Source of the DNA: Kitasatospora paranensis
GTDB taxonomy: Bacteria > Actinomycetota > Actinomycetes > Streptomycetales > Streptomycetaceae
DNA: 64,000 nt
Assembly (NCBI RefSeq): GCF_039544005.1
Contig: NZ_BAABKV010000001.1
Span: 6,448,001 to 6,512,000 of the forward strand
Reading direction: 5' to 3'
A program made the translations under genes and the position numbers. Under the pieces are notes generated by a model. It made no database searches, was not told where the DNA came from, and saw only the letters and a program-made list of their open reading frames with translations. Shown piece after piece: positions 1-7,506 of the stretch (position 1 is the stretch's first letter; each line of letters starts with the position of its first letter).

Positions 1-300
1 GACCTGCCGCAGCACCTGGTGCATCGACGGCCCGTACGTGCGGCCGGGCTGCGCGGTGTACGCGGCGGCGAACGCGCCGGCCAGCTCGTCCTGCCGCACC
101 TCGCCGAAGTCGAGCAGGTGCCGGACGAGGACGAGGGCCATCGCGGTGTCGTCCGTCCAGTGCCAGGGGGCGCGGCGCGGGATCCTGGCCGCGTACTCCG
201 CGGCCGCCTCGTCGACCCCCGGCGAGAACCAGCGGTCGCCGAAGGCGTCGCCGAGGGCGAGGCCCTGCAGGCTGTCCAGGGCGGGGGTGGGGGCGCGCAC
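1..300 (-). CDS. ADP-ribosylglycohydrolase family protein (partial, C-terminus outside window)
   Basis: The first 100 codons of a gene running off the left edge. The N-terminus reads DSLQGLALGDAFG followed about 30 residues later by WTDDTAMAL; these are the two N-terminal signatures of the DraG/ADP-ribosylglycohydrolase (ARH) fold, where the TDD aspartates bind the metal ions. Members remove ADP-ribose from proteins or hydrolyse related ADP-ribosyl bonds in the cytoplasm. The GTG start at 300 is chosen because a GGAGG Shine-Dalgarno lies at 306-310, 5 nt upstream. It is divergent from the gene at 414. The catalytic C-terminal metal site is not visible here, so activity and substrate cannot be judged. 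Confidence 0.8.
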   Translation of the reverse strand, partial: MRAPTPALDSLQGLALGDAFGDRWFSPGVDEAAAEYAARIPRRAPWHWTDDTAMALVLVRHLLDFGEVRQDELAGAFAAAYTAQPGRTYGPSMHQVLRQV

Positions 301-401
301 GTCATCCTCCAGGTGAGAAGAACCGGAGGCGCCATTGTGGGTGCGGGGCGGCGGGCCGCGCGAGCCGTTTTGCCGCCGCATCGGCCCCGGGGCACGTCCG
401 T

Positions 402-407
402 TAGGGT
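402..407 (+). promoter_or_regulatory. -10 box TAGGGT, probable leaderless start
   Basis: TAGGGT is separated from the ATG at 414 by exactly 6 nt, so the predicted transcript would begin at or next to the start codon. No ribosome-binding site precedes the ATG, which fits a leaderless mRNA. No convincing -35 was seen. Confidence 0.45.
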
Positions 408-413
408 CGGCCC

Positions 414-1111
414 ATGCCACAGGAACGGATCGTCGGCGGGGCCGGATCGCCGACCGCCACCCGCTCGGCGACCTCCGGGCCGGTCACCGCGGCGGACGTC
501 GGACGGGCCGTCGGCCTGGCGGTCGCCACGCTGACGGACGCGCTCGCGGCCGACTGGCACACCCGGGCCGGAGACCTGGACTGGGACTGCTGGGAGACCC
601 TGGAGCACACGGCCGACGGGCTGTTCGCCTACGCCGCCCAGCTCGCGCCGGCACGTCCTCCGCTGGACGGCTTCGTGCCGCTGCGCTGGCGGCGCGACCG
701 GCCCGAGGGGCCGCCGAACGTGGTGTTCGTCGACCGGGCCGTCGGTGCGGCGGGCCTGCTGCAGGTGCTGGAGACCGGCGGCGGACTCCTGGCGGCGATG
801 GTCGCGACGGTCCCGCCGGAGGCCGGGCCTTCCACGCCTACGGGGTGTCGGACCCGGAGGGCTTCGCCGCGATGGGGGTGGTGGAGACCCTGGTGCACAC
901 CCACGACGTGACGACCGGGCTGGGCCTGGGCTGGTCCCCGCCGGCCGGGCTGTGCGACCGGGCGCTGGCCCGGCTGTTCCCCGGGGCGCCGGGGGACTCC
1001 GACCGGTGGGCCACCCTGCTCTGGGCCACCGGACGGGCCGCGCTGCCCGCGCACCCGCGCCGGGCCTTCGACCGCTGGCACAGCGCGCCGCTGCGGGACG
1101 GGACGGCCTGA
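414..1111 (+). CDS. Maleylpyruvate isomerase/DinB-like protein, frame broken near 822-829
   Basis: Two adjacent frames make one protein of about 232 residues. The first (414 to about 828) has WDCWETLEHTADGLFAYA, the helix with the early His typical of the mycothiol-dependent maleylpyruvate isomerase/DinB four-helix family; the second (to 1111) carries FAAMGVVETLVHTHDVTTGLGL, the matching metal-binding H-x-H-D helix. The join is at GCCGGGCC (822-829); adding one base gives PPEARAFHAYGVSDP and restores a continuous gene. The family binds a divalent metal and transfers or isomerises thiol adducts, but most streptomycete members are uncharacterised. Likely a sequencing indel rather than a real pseudogene. 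Convergent with the TetR gene at 1147. Confidence 0.7.
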
Positions 1112-1146
1112 GCGATCGATCGGCCGGCCCCGTGCAGTCCGCCCGT

Positions 1147-1734
1147 TCAGCGGCCGCGCAGGCCGTTCAGCAGCAGGGACCAGAGCGCCTCGAAGTCCGC
1201 CCCGGCCCGCTCGTGCGACCACTCGTGCGCGTGTGCCGGGTCGTGGAAGTGTGCGGTGGCCTGGAAGACCGCGCGGGCGGCCGAGCCGGCGTCCGGGGTG
1301 CGGAAGACCCCCTGGGCGACACCGTCCTCGACGATCCGCCGGATCTGCCCGACCAGCGTCGCCACGTGGGCGTCGACGGTGGTGCTCAGCTCGCCGACCA
1401 GCGTCATGTAGGTGGCGAACATCTCCGGGTCGTCCAGCGCCTTCTGCCGCTTGGCCGCGAACAGCGTCGCCAGCCAGCGGTGCAGCCGCTCGTCCGCGGG
1501 GCCGCCGTCCTCGGCGATCGCGGCCAGCTCGTCGTGCGAGCGGTCCAGCCAGCGCTGGGTGACCGCCTCGCGCAGGGCCGCCTTGCTGGGGAAGTGCCGG
1601 TAGACGCTGCCGTGGCTGACGCCGAGCGCCCGGGCGATGTCCACCACCGTCGCCTTCGCCGGGCCGAACCGCCGCAGGACGTCCTCCGCCGCGCACAGGA
1701 TCTGCTCGGGGGTGAGTGCGTTGTCCGTGGTCAC
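1147..1734 (-). CDS. TetR-family transcriptional regulator
   Basis: A 195-residue regulator with an N-terminal TetR helix-turn-helix (ATVVDIARALGVSHGSVYRHFPSK, about residues 28-51) and an all-helical ligand-binding C-terminus (TetR_C_11-like: FATYMTLVGELS). The GTG at 1734 fits the domain start; AAGGA about 10 nt upstream is a weak Shine-Dalgarno. It lies 38 nt downstream of the aldo/keto reductase on the same strand, so the two are likely one operon, and it probably autoregulates through the large palindrome at 2822-2869 in front of that operon. The inducer is unknown; an aldehyde or ketone substrate of the reductase is a guess. Confidence 0.85.
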   Translation of the reverse strand: MTTDNALTPEQILCAAEDVLRRFGPAKATVVDIARALGVSHGSVYRHFPSKAALREAVTQRWLDRSHDELAAIAEDGGPADERLHRWLATLFAAKRQKALDDPEMFATYMTLVGELSTTVDAHVATLVGQIRRIVEDGVAQGVFRTPDAGSAARAVFQATAHFHDPAHAHEWSHERAGADFEALWSLLLNGLRGR

Positions 1735-1772
1735 GGGGAGGCCGTCCTTCGTCGGTGCGTGGTGCGGGTGGC

Positions 1773-2780
1773 TCAGCGCTCGCTGTCGAGGCCGGCCATC
1801 TGGGCCGCAGCGTACCGGTCGCCCGCGGCGGAACCGGCGGGGACGGCGGCCTCGATCGCGGCGAGGTCCGCGGCGGAGAGCTGCACGTCGAGGGCGCCGA
1901 GCGCCTCCGTCAGGCGGTCCCGGCGGCGGGCGCCGACCAGCGGCACGATGTCGGAGCCGCGGGAGGCGACCCAGGCGATCGCGACCTGGGCGACGCTGGC
2001 GCCCCGGGCCTCGGCGATCGCCCGCAGCGCCTCGACCAGGGCCAGGTTGTGGGTGAGGTTGTCGCCCTGGAAGCGCGGGCTGTGGCCGCGGAAGTCGGTC
2101 GCGGCGATCTCGGTGTCCGGCCGCCAGTGGCCGCTGAGCAGGCCGCGGGAGAGCACGCCGTAGGCGGTGATGCCGATGCCGAGCTCGCGGGCGGTCGGCA
2201 GGACTTCGGCCTCCAGGGTGCGGGAGATCAGCGAGTACTCGATCTGCAGGTCGCTGATCGGGTGCACGGCGGCGGCCCGGCGCAGGGTGGCGGCGCCGAC
2301 CTCGGAGAGGCCGATGTGCCGGACCCAGCCGGCCTTGACCAGGTCGGCGATGGCGCCGACGGTCTCCTCGATCGGCACCTTCGGGTCGAGCCGGGCCGGG
2401 CGGTAGACGTCGATGTAGTCGGTGCGCAGTCGGCGCAGGGAGTAGGCGAGCGAGGCCTTGGTCGCGGCCGGGCTCGCGTCGTAGCCGAGCCAGCTGTTGT
2501 CGGGGCCGCGCTGGGCGCCGTACTTGACGCTGATCTGCACGCTCTCGCGGTCCCGGCCGCGCAGCGCTTCGTGCAGCAGCAGTTCGTTGTGGCCCATGCC
2601 GTAGAAGTCGCCGGTGTCGAGCAGGGTGACGCCGGCGTCCAGGGCGGCGTGCACGGTGGCGATCGACTCGGCCTCGTCGGCGGGGCCGTAGAGGTCGGAC
2701 ATGCCCATCAGGCCGAGGCCGATCGCGGAGGTGGCCGGGCCGGTGGTGCCGAGCGTGGTGCGGGCGGGTCGGGTGGTCAT
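1773..2780 (-). CDS. Aldo/keto reductase
   Basis: A 335-residue (beta/alpha)8 NADPH-dependent oxidoreductase reducing carbonyl compounds in the cytosol. Asp55 and Tyr60 (LLDTGDFYG) and Lys86 (ISVKYG) of the AKR tetrad are present. The His normally found in the IDLYYQHR-type strand is absent: the segment reads YIDVYRPARLDP, so the fourth tetrad residue is Ala; I recall this as typical of one actinobacterial subfamily. C-terminal motifs (ITAYGVLSRGLLSGHW) are standard. ATG start at 2780. First gene of an operon with the TetR gene 38 nt downstream; its promoter overlaps the palindrome at 2822-2869, so expression is probably repressed by that regulator. Confidence 0.9.
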   Translation of the reverse strand: MTTRPARTTLGTTGPATSAIGLGLMGMSDLYGPADEAESIATVHAALDAGVTLLDTGDFYGMGHNELLLHEALRGRDRESVQISVKYGAQRGPDNSWLGYDASPAATKASLAYSLRRLRTDYIDVYRPARLDPKVPIEETVGAIADLVKAGWVRHIGLSEVGAATLRRAAAVHPISDLQIEYSLISRTLEAEVLPTARELGIGITAYGVLSRGLLSGHWRPDTEIAATDFRGHSPRFQGDNLTHNLALVEALRAIAEARGASVAQVAIAWVASRGSDIVPLVGARRRDRLTEALGALDVQLSAADLAAIEAAVPAGSAAGDRYAAAQMAGLDSER

Positions 2781-2818
2781 GGGGTGCTCCCGAAAGGGGT
2801 CGGTTGCTGACCCTGACG

Positions 2819-2869
2819 ACTATGGCACATGGAATGACAGATTTCAATATCTGTCATTCCATGTGCCAT
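2819..2869 (-). promoter_or_regulatory. AKR-tetR promoter overlapped by a long perfect inverted repeat (operator)
   Basis: Two 21-bp perfectly complementary arms lie at 2822-2842 and 2849-2869, separated by TTCAAT. On the minus strand a promoter is embedded in it: -35 TTGAAA (2842-2847), 17-bp spacer, -10 CATAGT (2819-2824), about 35 nt before the ATG at 2780. The repeat is AT-rich for this genome. A dyad covering both promoter boxes of a TetR-containing operon is the expected position for a TetR operator. The protein-operator link is inferred, not shown. Confidence 0.7.
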
Positions 2870-3354
2870 TCCCCGCCCCGCGTGCCGTACCGGACGGCGG
2901 ACCCGGGCGGACGCGCGGACCGCTCCGACCCGTACCAAAGGCTGATCGGCCGTCACTCGTCGGACGTGGATCCGCCGCCCGCGTGCGGTTCGTCCTGCCG
3001 AACCGTCGCCGCAGGTCCATCGTGGAAGCGGGACGCGCGCAGACCGGCCGGCGCCGGGTTGCGGAGCACCGGGCCACCTCGCACGGAAACGAACGGGTCT
3101 TCTAGGCTCACTTCTCGTGTTCCCGGCGGCGGGGCCCGTCCGCACCGCGCACCGGGACGCCGTCCACGGGCCCCGGGCCGAGCCGGGGTCGCCGGAGCGA
3201 GCGAGGAGGACGCAGTGGCGCCCAGTCCGAGGCTGCATCATCAGCCGTTGCCCAGTCGAAGGTCCGGTCCGGCGGGAGCCCGCGGCGGGGCGGCGGCCCC
3301 ACCGGGTGCCGCACCCGCCGCACCGTGCGCCGCCGACCGGACCGGAGGCACCCG
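2870..3354. other. Gene-free stretch between divergent genes
   Basis: No reading frame here has a start, Shine-Dalgarno and family-like sequence. It holds the upstream region of the M20 peptidase at 3355, with only its Shine-Dalgarno (GGAGG, 3343-3347) recognisable. Confidence 0.5.
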
Positions 3355-4671
3355 GTGAGCCCGCATACCGTCCTCCCGGCCGAGCCGGGCACCATCGGCG
3401 TCGCCGAGACCGCGGCCGACCGGTCCGCCGAGGGCGGCGATCCCGCGAATACCGCGGCCGTCGCCGCACCGGCCGCCACCGATCCGACCACCGCCGCACC
3501 GCCCGCGCTGCCCGGCCTCCCGCGGGCGCTGACCACCCGGGCCCGCACCCTCGCCGGCGCCGTCCGCCGCCGCTGCGCCGCCCTGGCCGTGATGGAGTCC
3601 CCCAGTGGTGACGCCCCCCGCCTGGACGCCCTCGCCGAGGAGCTGTCCGCGGGTTTCCGGGCCACCGGTGCCGCCGTCCGCCGCGAGCCGGGCCCGGCCG
3701 GGGACCACCTGCTCGCCGAGTGGCCCGGCCAGGACGACTCCCTGCCGCACCTGCTGGTGGTCGGCCACCACGACACCGTCTGGCCCGCCGGCACCCTCGC
3801 CGACTGGCCCGTCGAGGAGCGGGACGGCCGGCTCAGCGGCCCGGGCGTCCTCGACATGAAGGCCGGACTCGCCGTCCTGGAGGGCGCCTTCGCCCTCCTC
3901 GCCGACCTCGGGCAGCGCCCGCACCGGCCCGTGCGGCTGGTCGTCGTCTCCGACGAGGAGGTGGGCAGCCCGGACGGCCGGCGCCTGGTCGAGCGCCAGC
4001 TCCCCGGCGCCGCCGCCGTGCTCGGCCTGGAGCCGCCGCACCCCGACGGCCGGCTGAAGACGGCCCGCCGCGGCTCCACCCGGGTGCTGCTCTCCGTCAC
4101 CGGGCGGGAGGCGCATGCGGGCAACGCGGCCGCCGAGGGAGTCTCCGCCGTGGACGAGCTGGTCGACCAGTTGGTCGCCGTCCGCGGACTGGCCCGGCAG
4201 CCGGGCACCGAACTGAACACCGGCCGGATCACCGGCGGCACCCGGGCCAACGTGGTCGCGGGCCGCGCCGAGGCCGAGCTGGGGCTGCGCTTCTCCACCG
4301 CGGAGGCGCAGCGCCGCGCCCTCGACACCCTCGCCCACCTCACCGCCCGGCGGCCGGGCGCCAAGGTGCGCACCGAGGTGCTCTCCAGTCGCCCCGCCTG
4401 GCCCGAGCGGGACGGCAACCCGCTGCTGCGGCACGTCCGCTCGCTGGCCGCGGCGCTCGGCCAGCAGGTCGACGGCGCGCCGGCCGGCGGCGCCGGGGAC
4501 ACCAACCTGGCCGGTGCGCGCGGCCTGCCCACCCTGGACGGGCTGGGGCCCGTCGGTGCCGGTCCGCACGCGCGGCACGAGCACGTGGTGATCGAGCAGC
4601 TCCCGCAGCGCATCGCCCTGCTGGCGGCGCTGCTGGCCGTCCCGCTTCCCCGCCTGCGCGAGCGCGGCTGA
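3355..4671 (+). CDS. M20-family metallopeptidase (carboxypeptidase G2/ArgE-like)
   Basis: A 438-residue zinc peptidase. Metal-site motifs in order: VVGHHDTVWPAG (His138, Asp140), GVLDMKAG (Asp167, bridging) and VSDEEVGS (Glu201 catalytic, Glu202 metal). A dimerisation domain follows (GREAHAGNAAAEG, TRANVVAG), and a C-terminal His (HARHEHV) completes the site. The pattern resembles glutamate carboxypeptidase G2 and other aminoacylases that cleave C-terminal amino acids or N-acyl groups; the substrate is not predictable. The first about 55 residues are an Ala/Pro/Thr-rich extension without a clear signal peptide. GTG start at 3355 is supported by GGAGG at 3343-3347. A strong hairpin (4675-4713) follows the stop. 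Confidence 0.85.
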   Translation: MSPHTVLPAEPGTIGVAETAADRSAEGGDPANTAAVAAPAATDPTTAAPPALPGLPRALTTRARTLAGAVRRRCAALAVMESPSGDAPRLDALAEELSAGFRATGAAVRREPGPAGDHLLAEWPGQDDSLPHLLVVGHHDTVWPAGTLADWPVEERDGRLSGPGVLDMKAGLAVLEGAFALLADLGQRPHRPVRLVVVSDEEVGSPDGRRLVERQLPGAAAVLGLEPPHPDGRLKTARRGSTRVLLSVTGREAHAGNAAAEGVSAVDELVDQLVAVRGLARQPGTELNTGRITGGTRANVVAGRAEAELGLRFSTAEAQRRALDTLAHLTARRPGAKVRTEVLSSRPAWPERDGNPLLRHVRSLAAALGQQVDGAPAGGAGDTNLAGARGLPTLDGLGPVGAGPHARHEHVVIEQLPQRIALLAALLAVPLPRLRERG

Positions 4672-4674
4672 CGA

Positions 4675-4713
4675 CGGCGCCGGCCCGGGGCGCGCCGCCC
4701 CGGACCGGCGCCG
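4675..4713 (+). terminator. Terminator hairpin after the M20 peptidase
   Basis: 18-nt arms at 4675-4692 and 4696-4713 pair with one mismatch around a 3-nt loop (CGC). No U tract, as usual in streptomycetes. It separates the peptidase from the paa operon. Confidence 0.6.
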
Positions 4714-4787
4714 ACCGGCCCGCAGGCCCGCACGCCGCTCTCCACCCCGCCCTGACCGGCCCATGACCGGACCGTGACCCGCGTGCC

Positions 4788-4838
4788 TTGTCAGAGCGCC
4801 GTCCTCGCGTACAGAATGGAACCGACCGAACGGTCAGT
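4788..4838 (+). promoter_or_regulatory. paa operon promoter with TetR-type operator
   Basis: -35 TTGTCA (4788-4793), 16-bp spacer, -10 TACAGA (4810-4815). Just downstream, ACCGACCGAACGGTCAGT (4821-4838) is an imperfect 18-bp palindrome with half-sites ACYGACCG covering the likely transcription start. Similar half-sites are reported for actinobacterial PaaR-type TetR repressors that respond to phenylacetyl-CoA. No such regulator is in this window, so it would be encoded elsewhere. Confidence 0.55.
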
Positions 4839-4853
4839 CGGGAGGTGGGTGGA

Positions 4854-5828
4854 GTGACGGCAACAGAGACCGACGTGGCGGCCCTGGAGGCACGCTTCGA
4901 CGCGGTGGTGGCCGCCGAGCAGCGGATCGAGCCGCGGGACTGGATGCCGGACGCGTACCGCGCGACCCTGGTGCGCCAGATCGCGCAGCACGCCCACTCG
5001 GAGATCATCGGCATGCAGCCGGAGGGCAACTGGCTGACCCGGGCGCCCTCGCTGCGCCGCAAGGCCACCCTGCTGGCCAAGGCGCAGGACGAGGCCGGCC
5101 ACGGCCTGTACCTGTACGCGGCCGCCGAGACGCTCGGCGTCGACCGCGCCGAGCTCACCGAGAAGCTCGTCGACGGGCGGCAGAAGTACTCCTCGATCTT
5201 CAACTACCCCACGCTGACCTTCGCCGACGTCGGCGTGATCGGCTGGCTGGTGGACGGCGCGGCGATCTGCAACCAGGTCCCGCTCTGCCGCTGCTCCTAC
5301 GGCCCGTACGCCCGGGCCATGGTGCGGGTCTGCAAGGAGGAGTCCTTCCACCAGCGGCAGGGCTACGAACTGCTGATGACGATGATGCGCGGCACCACCG
5401 CCCAGCGCCGGATGGTGCAGGACGCCGTGGACCGCTGGTGGTGGCCGTCGCTCATGATGTTCGGCCCGCCGGACGACGACTCGCCGAACACCGCCCGGTC
5501 GATGGGCTGGCGGATCAAGCGGCACACCAACGACGAGCTGCGCCAGCGCTTCGTCGACATGACCGTCCCGCAGGCCGAGCACCTCGGTGTGACCCTCCCC
5601 GACCCGGCCCTGGCCTGGAACGCGGAGCGCGGCAGCTGGGACTTCGGCGAGCCCGACTGGTCGGAGCTCAAGCAGGTGATCAAGGGCCAGGGGCCGTGCA
5701 ACGCGCAGCGCGTCGAGCGCCGCCGCGCGGCCCACGAGGACGGCGCCTGGGTCCGCGAGGCGGCCCTGGCGTACGCACAGAAGCAGGCCGGGCAGCGGCA
5801 GGCCGAGCAGAAGCGGAGCGCACAGTGA
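4854..5828 (+). CDS. paaA: Phenylacetyl-CoA 1,2-epoxidase catalytic subunit PaaA
   Basis: A 324-residue diiron oxygenase subunit that forms the ring 1,2-epoxide of phenylacetyl-CoA in the aerobic phenylacetate pathway. The carboxylate-bridged diiron motifs are visible: AQDEAGHGLYLY and CKEESFHQRQGYE (each giving E-x-x-H ligands), plus the early helix HSEIIGMQPEGNW. Length is normal for PaaA. GTG at 4854 is chosen for the GGAGG at 4841-4845; the same frame opens upstream but without a ribosome-binding site. First gene of paaABCDE, overlapping paaB by 4 nt (GTGA), so the subunits are probably translationally coupled. Confidence 0.96.
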   Translation: MTATETDVAALEARFDAVVAAEQRIEPRDWMPDAYRATLVRQIAQHAHSEIIGMQPEGNWLTRAPSLRRKATLLAKAQDEAGHGLYLYAAAETLGVDRAELTEKLVDGRQKYSSIFNYPTLTFADVGVIGWLVDGAAICNQVPLCRCSYGPYARAMVRVCKEESFHQRQGYELLMTMMRGTTAQRRMVQDAVDRWWWPSLMMFGPPDDDSPNTARSMGWRIKRHTNDELRQRFVDMTVPQAEHLGVTLPDPALAWNAERGSWDFGEPDWSELKQVIKGQGPCNAQRVERRRAAHEDGAWVREAALAYAQKQAGQRQAEQKRSAQ

Positions 5829-6118
5829 CCGGGACCAGGGCCGACTGGCCGCTCTACGAGGTGTTCGTCCGCCCGCGGCGCGGCCTCAACCACGTCCACG
5901 TCGGCTCGCTGCACGCCTCCGACGACCGGATGGCGCTGCTGGCCGCCCGCGACCTCTACACCCGCCGCAACGAGGGCGTCAGCCTCTGGGTCGTCCCCTC
6001 CGCGGCGATCACCGCCTCCGCGCCGGACGAGCAGGACCCGTTCTTCGCACCGAGCGGCGACAAGGTCTACCGCCACCCGACCTTCTACGACATCCCCGAG
6101 GATGTCCCGCACATCTGA
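5825..6118 (+). CDS. paaB: Phenylacetyl-CoA epoxidase subunit PaaB
   Basis: A 97-residue small subunit (WPLYEVFVRPRRGLNHVHVGSL near the N-terminus is diagnostic) of the PaaABCE epoxidase, thought to help assembly and reductase contact. GTG start overlaps the paaA stop as GTGA. The usual middle section with DNAYDVYTRR-like residues is present as AARDLYTRRNEGVSLWVV. An 18-nt gap with GGGGA-type ribosome-binding sequence separates it from paaC. Confidence 0.95.
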   Translation: MTGTRADWPLYEVFVRPRRGLNHVHVGSLHASDDRMALLAARDLYTRRNEGVSLWVVPSAAITASAPDEQDPFFAPSGDKVYRHPTFYDIPEDVPHI

Positions 6119-6136
6119 GCCGCAGGGGATGCCGAG

Positions 6137-7018
6137 ATGACCGACGACCACGTCTACCTGACCCTCTCCGAGGCCGAGCCGGAGCCGGAGGGCGAGGCCC
6201 GCTGGGCGTACGGCACCGGCTTCGCCGACCCGCTGCTGGGCGTCGACACCGCCCTGCCGGGCGGCGTGGACGGCGCCGACCTCGCCGCGTACTGCCTGAT
6301 GCTCGGTGACGACGCCCTCGTCCTCGCCCAGCGGCTGACCGAGTGGTGCACCCGGGCACCCGAGCTGGAGGAGGAGGTGGCGCTCGCCAACCTCGGCCTC
6401 GACCTGCTCGGCCAGGCCCGCCGGCTGCTCACCCGGGCCGGCCAGGCGGACGGCACCGGCCGCACCGAGGACGACCTCGCCTACTGGCGCGAGGACCACG
6501 AGTTCCGCAACGTCCGCCTGGTCGAAGTCCCCAACGGCGACTTCGCGCACACCGTCGCCCGGCTGCTGGTCTTCGCCACCGCCCGGCACGCCCTGTACGA
6601 GCGGCTCGTGCAGCACCCCGACCCGGTGCTCGCCGCGGTCGCCGCCGGCGGCGTCAAGGAGCTCGCCTACCACCGCGAGTGGGCGCTGGAGTGGCTGCTG
6701 CGGCTCGGTGACGGCACCCCGTACTCGCACGGGCGGATGCAGGCCGGGCTGGACGCCGTGTGGCCGCTGCTGGACGAGCTGTTCACCCCGCACGAGGTCG
6801 AGCTGCGGCTCGGCACCGATCCGTCCGGCCTGCGCGGCCCGGTGCTGGCCCGGCTCGCCGCCGACGCCGAGCGGGCCACCCTGACCCTGCCGGACACCCC
6901 GGCGATGGCCCGGATCGGTGGCCGGGCCGGCCGCGACGGCGTCCACACCGAGGCGCTCGGCCTGCTGCTCGCCGAGCTCCAGGTGGTCGCCCGGGCACAC
7001 CCGGGGGCGACGTGGTGA
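6137..7018 (+). CDS. paaC: Phenylacetyl-CoA epoxidase structural subunit PaaC
   Basis: A 293-residue ferritin-like subunit that pairs with PaaA; in studied enzymes it lacks a functional diiron site and has a structural role. Seen here: AAYCLMLGDDALVLAQRLTEW, LANLGLDLLGQARRLL, DDLAYWREDHEFRNVRLVE and YHREWALEWLLRLGDGT, the conserved PaaC blocks. ATG start 18 nt after paaB. Its stop overlaps the paaD start (GTGA at 7015-7018). Confidence 0.95.
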   Translation: MTDDHVYLTLSEAEPEPEGEARWAYGTGFADPLLGVDTALPGGVDGADLAAYCLMLGDDALVLAQRLTEWCTRAPELEEEVALANLGLDLLGQARRLLTRAGQADGTGRTEDDLAYWREDHEFRNVRLVEVPNGDFAHTVARLLVFATARHALYERLVQHPDPVLAAVAAGGVKELAYHREWALEWLLRLGDGTPYSHGRMQAGLDAVWPLLDELFTPHEVELRLGTDPSGLRGPVLARLAADAERATLTLPDTPAMARIGGRAGRDGVHTEALGLLLAELQVVARAHPGATW

Positions 7019-7506
7019 CCGCCGCCGCGCATCGCGCCTGGGAGGTCGCCGCCGCCGTCCCCGACCCCGAGCTGCCCATGCTCACCCTCGCCGACCTGGG
7101 CGTCCTCGCCGACGTCCGGGAGGAGGCCGGCGCGGTGACCGCCTGGATCACCCCCACCTACTCGGGCTGCCCGGCCGTCGCCGAGATGGCCGCCGACGTG
7201 GACGCCCGGCTGCGGGCGGCCGGCTACCCCCGGGTCGAGGTCCGGCTGCGGCTCGACCCGCCGTGGTCCAGCGACCTGATCAGCGCCGAGGGCCGCCGCA
7301 AGCTCGCCGAGGCCGGCATCGCGCCGCCGCAGCCCGGCGCCGCCGCGGGTCTGCTCCGGCTCGGCCCCACCCGGCACGCCGTGTCCTGCCCGCAGTGCGG
7401 CTCCCCCGACACCGAGGAGCTGTCGCGCTTCGGCTCCACCGCCTGCAAGGCGCTCTGGCGCTGCCGCGCCTGCCGGGAGCCCTTCGACCGGATCAAGGAG
7501 ATCTGA
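7015..7506 (+). CDS. paaD: PaaD, MIP18/DUF59-family Fe-S assembly factor for the epoxidase
   Basis: A 163-residue protein with an N-terminal DUF59 domain (VPDPELPMLTLADLGVL, TPTYSGCPAVAEM) and the C-terminal four-cysteine zinc-ribbon-like tail of PaaD (CPQCGSPDTEELSRFGS, then CRACREPFD). It is needed for maturation of the epoxidase, probably for the PaaE cluster or the diiron centre. GTG at 7015 overlaps the paaC stop; a GTG one codon upstream is an alternative. It overlaps paaE by one base (TGATG). Confidence 0.94.
   Translation: MTAAAHRAWEVAAAVPDPELPMLTLADLGVLADVREEAGAVTAWITPTYSGCPAVAEMAADVDARLRAAGYPRVEVRLRLDPPWSSDLISAEGRRKLAEAGIAPPQPGAAAGLLRLGPTRHAVSCPQCGSPDTEELSRFGSTACKALWRCRACREPFDRIKEI

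Noticed and set aside
1147..2847. Fusion of aldo/keto reductase region and TetR in one minus-strand frame
   Set aside because: The upstream part is the wrong frame of the reductase gene; the TetR protein has its own GTG at 1734.
2804..2880. Small ORFs reading MAHGMTD and CHSMCHS on both strands at the long palindrome
   Set aside because: They arise from the symmetry of the inverted repeat itself and lack ribosome-binding sites.
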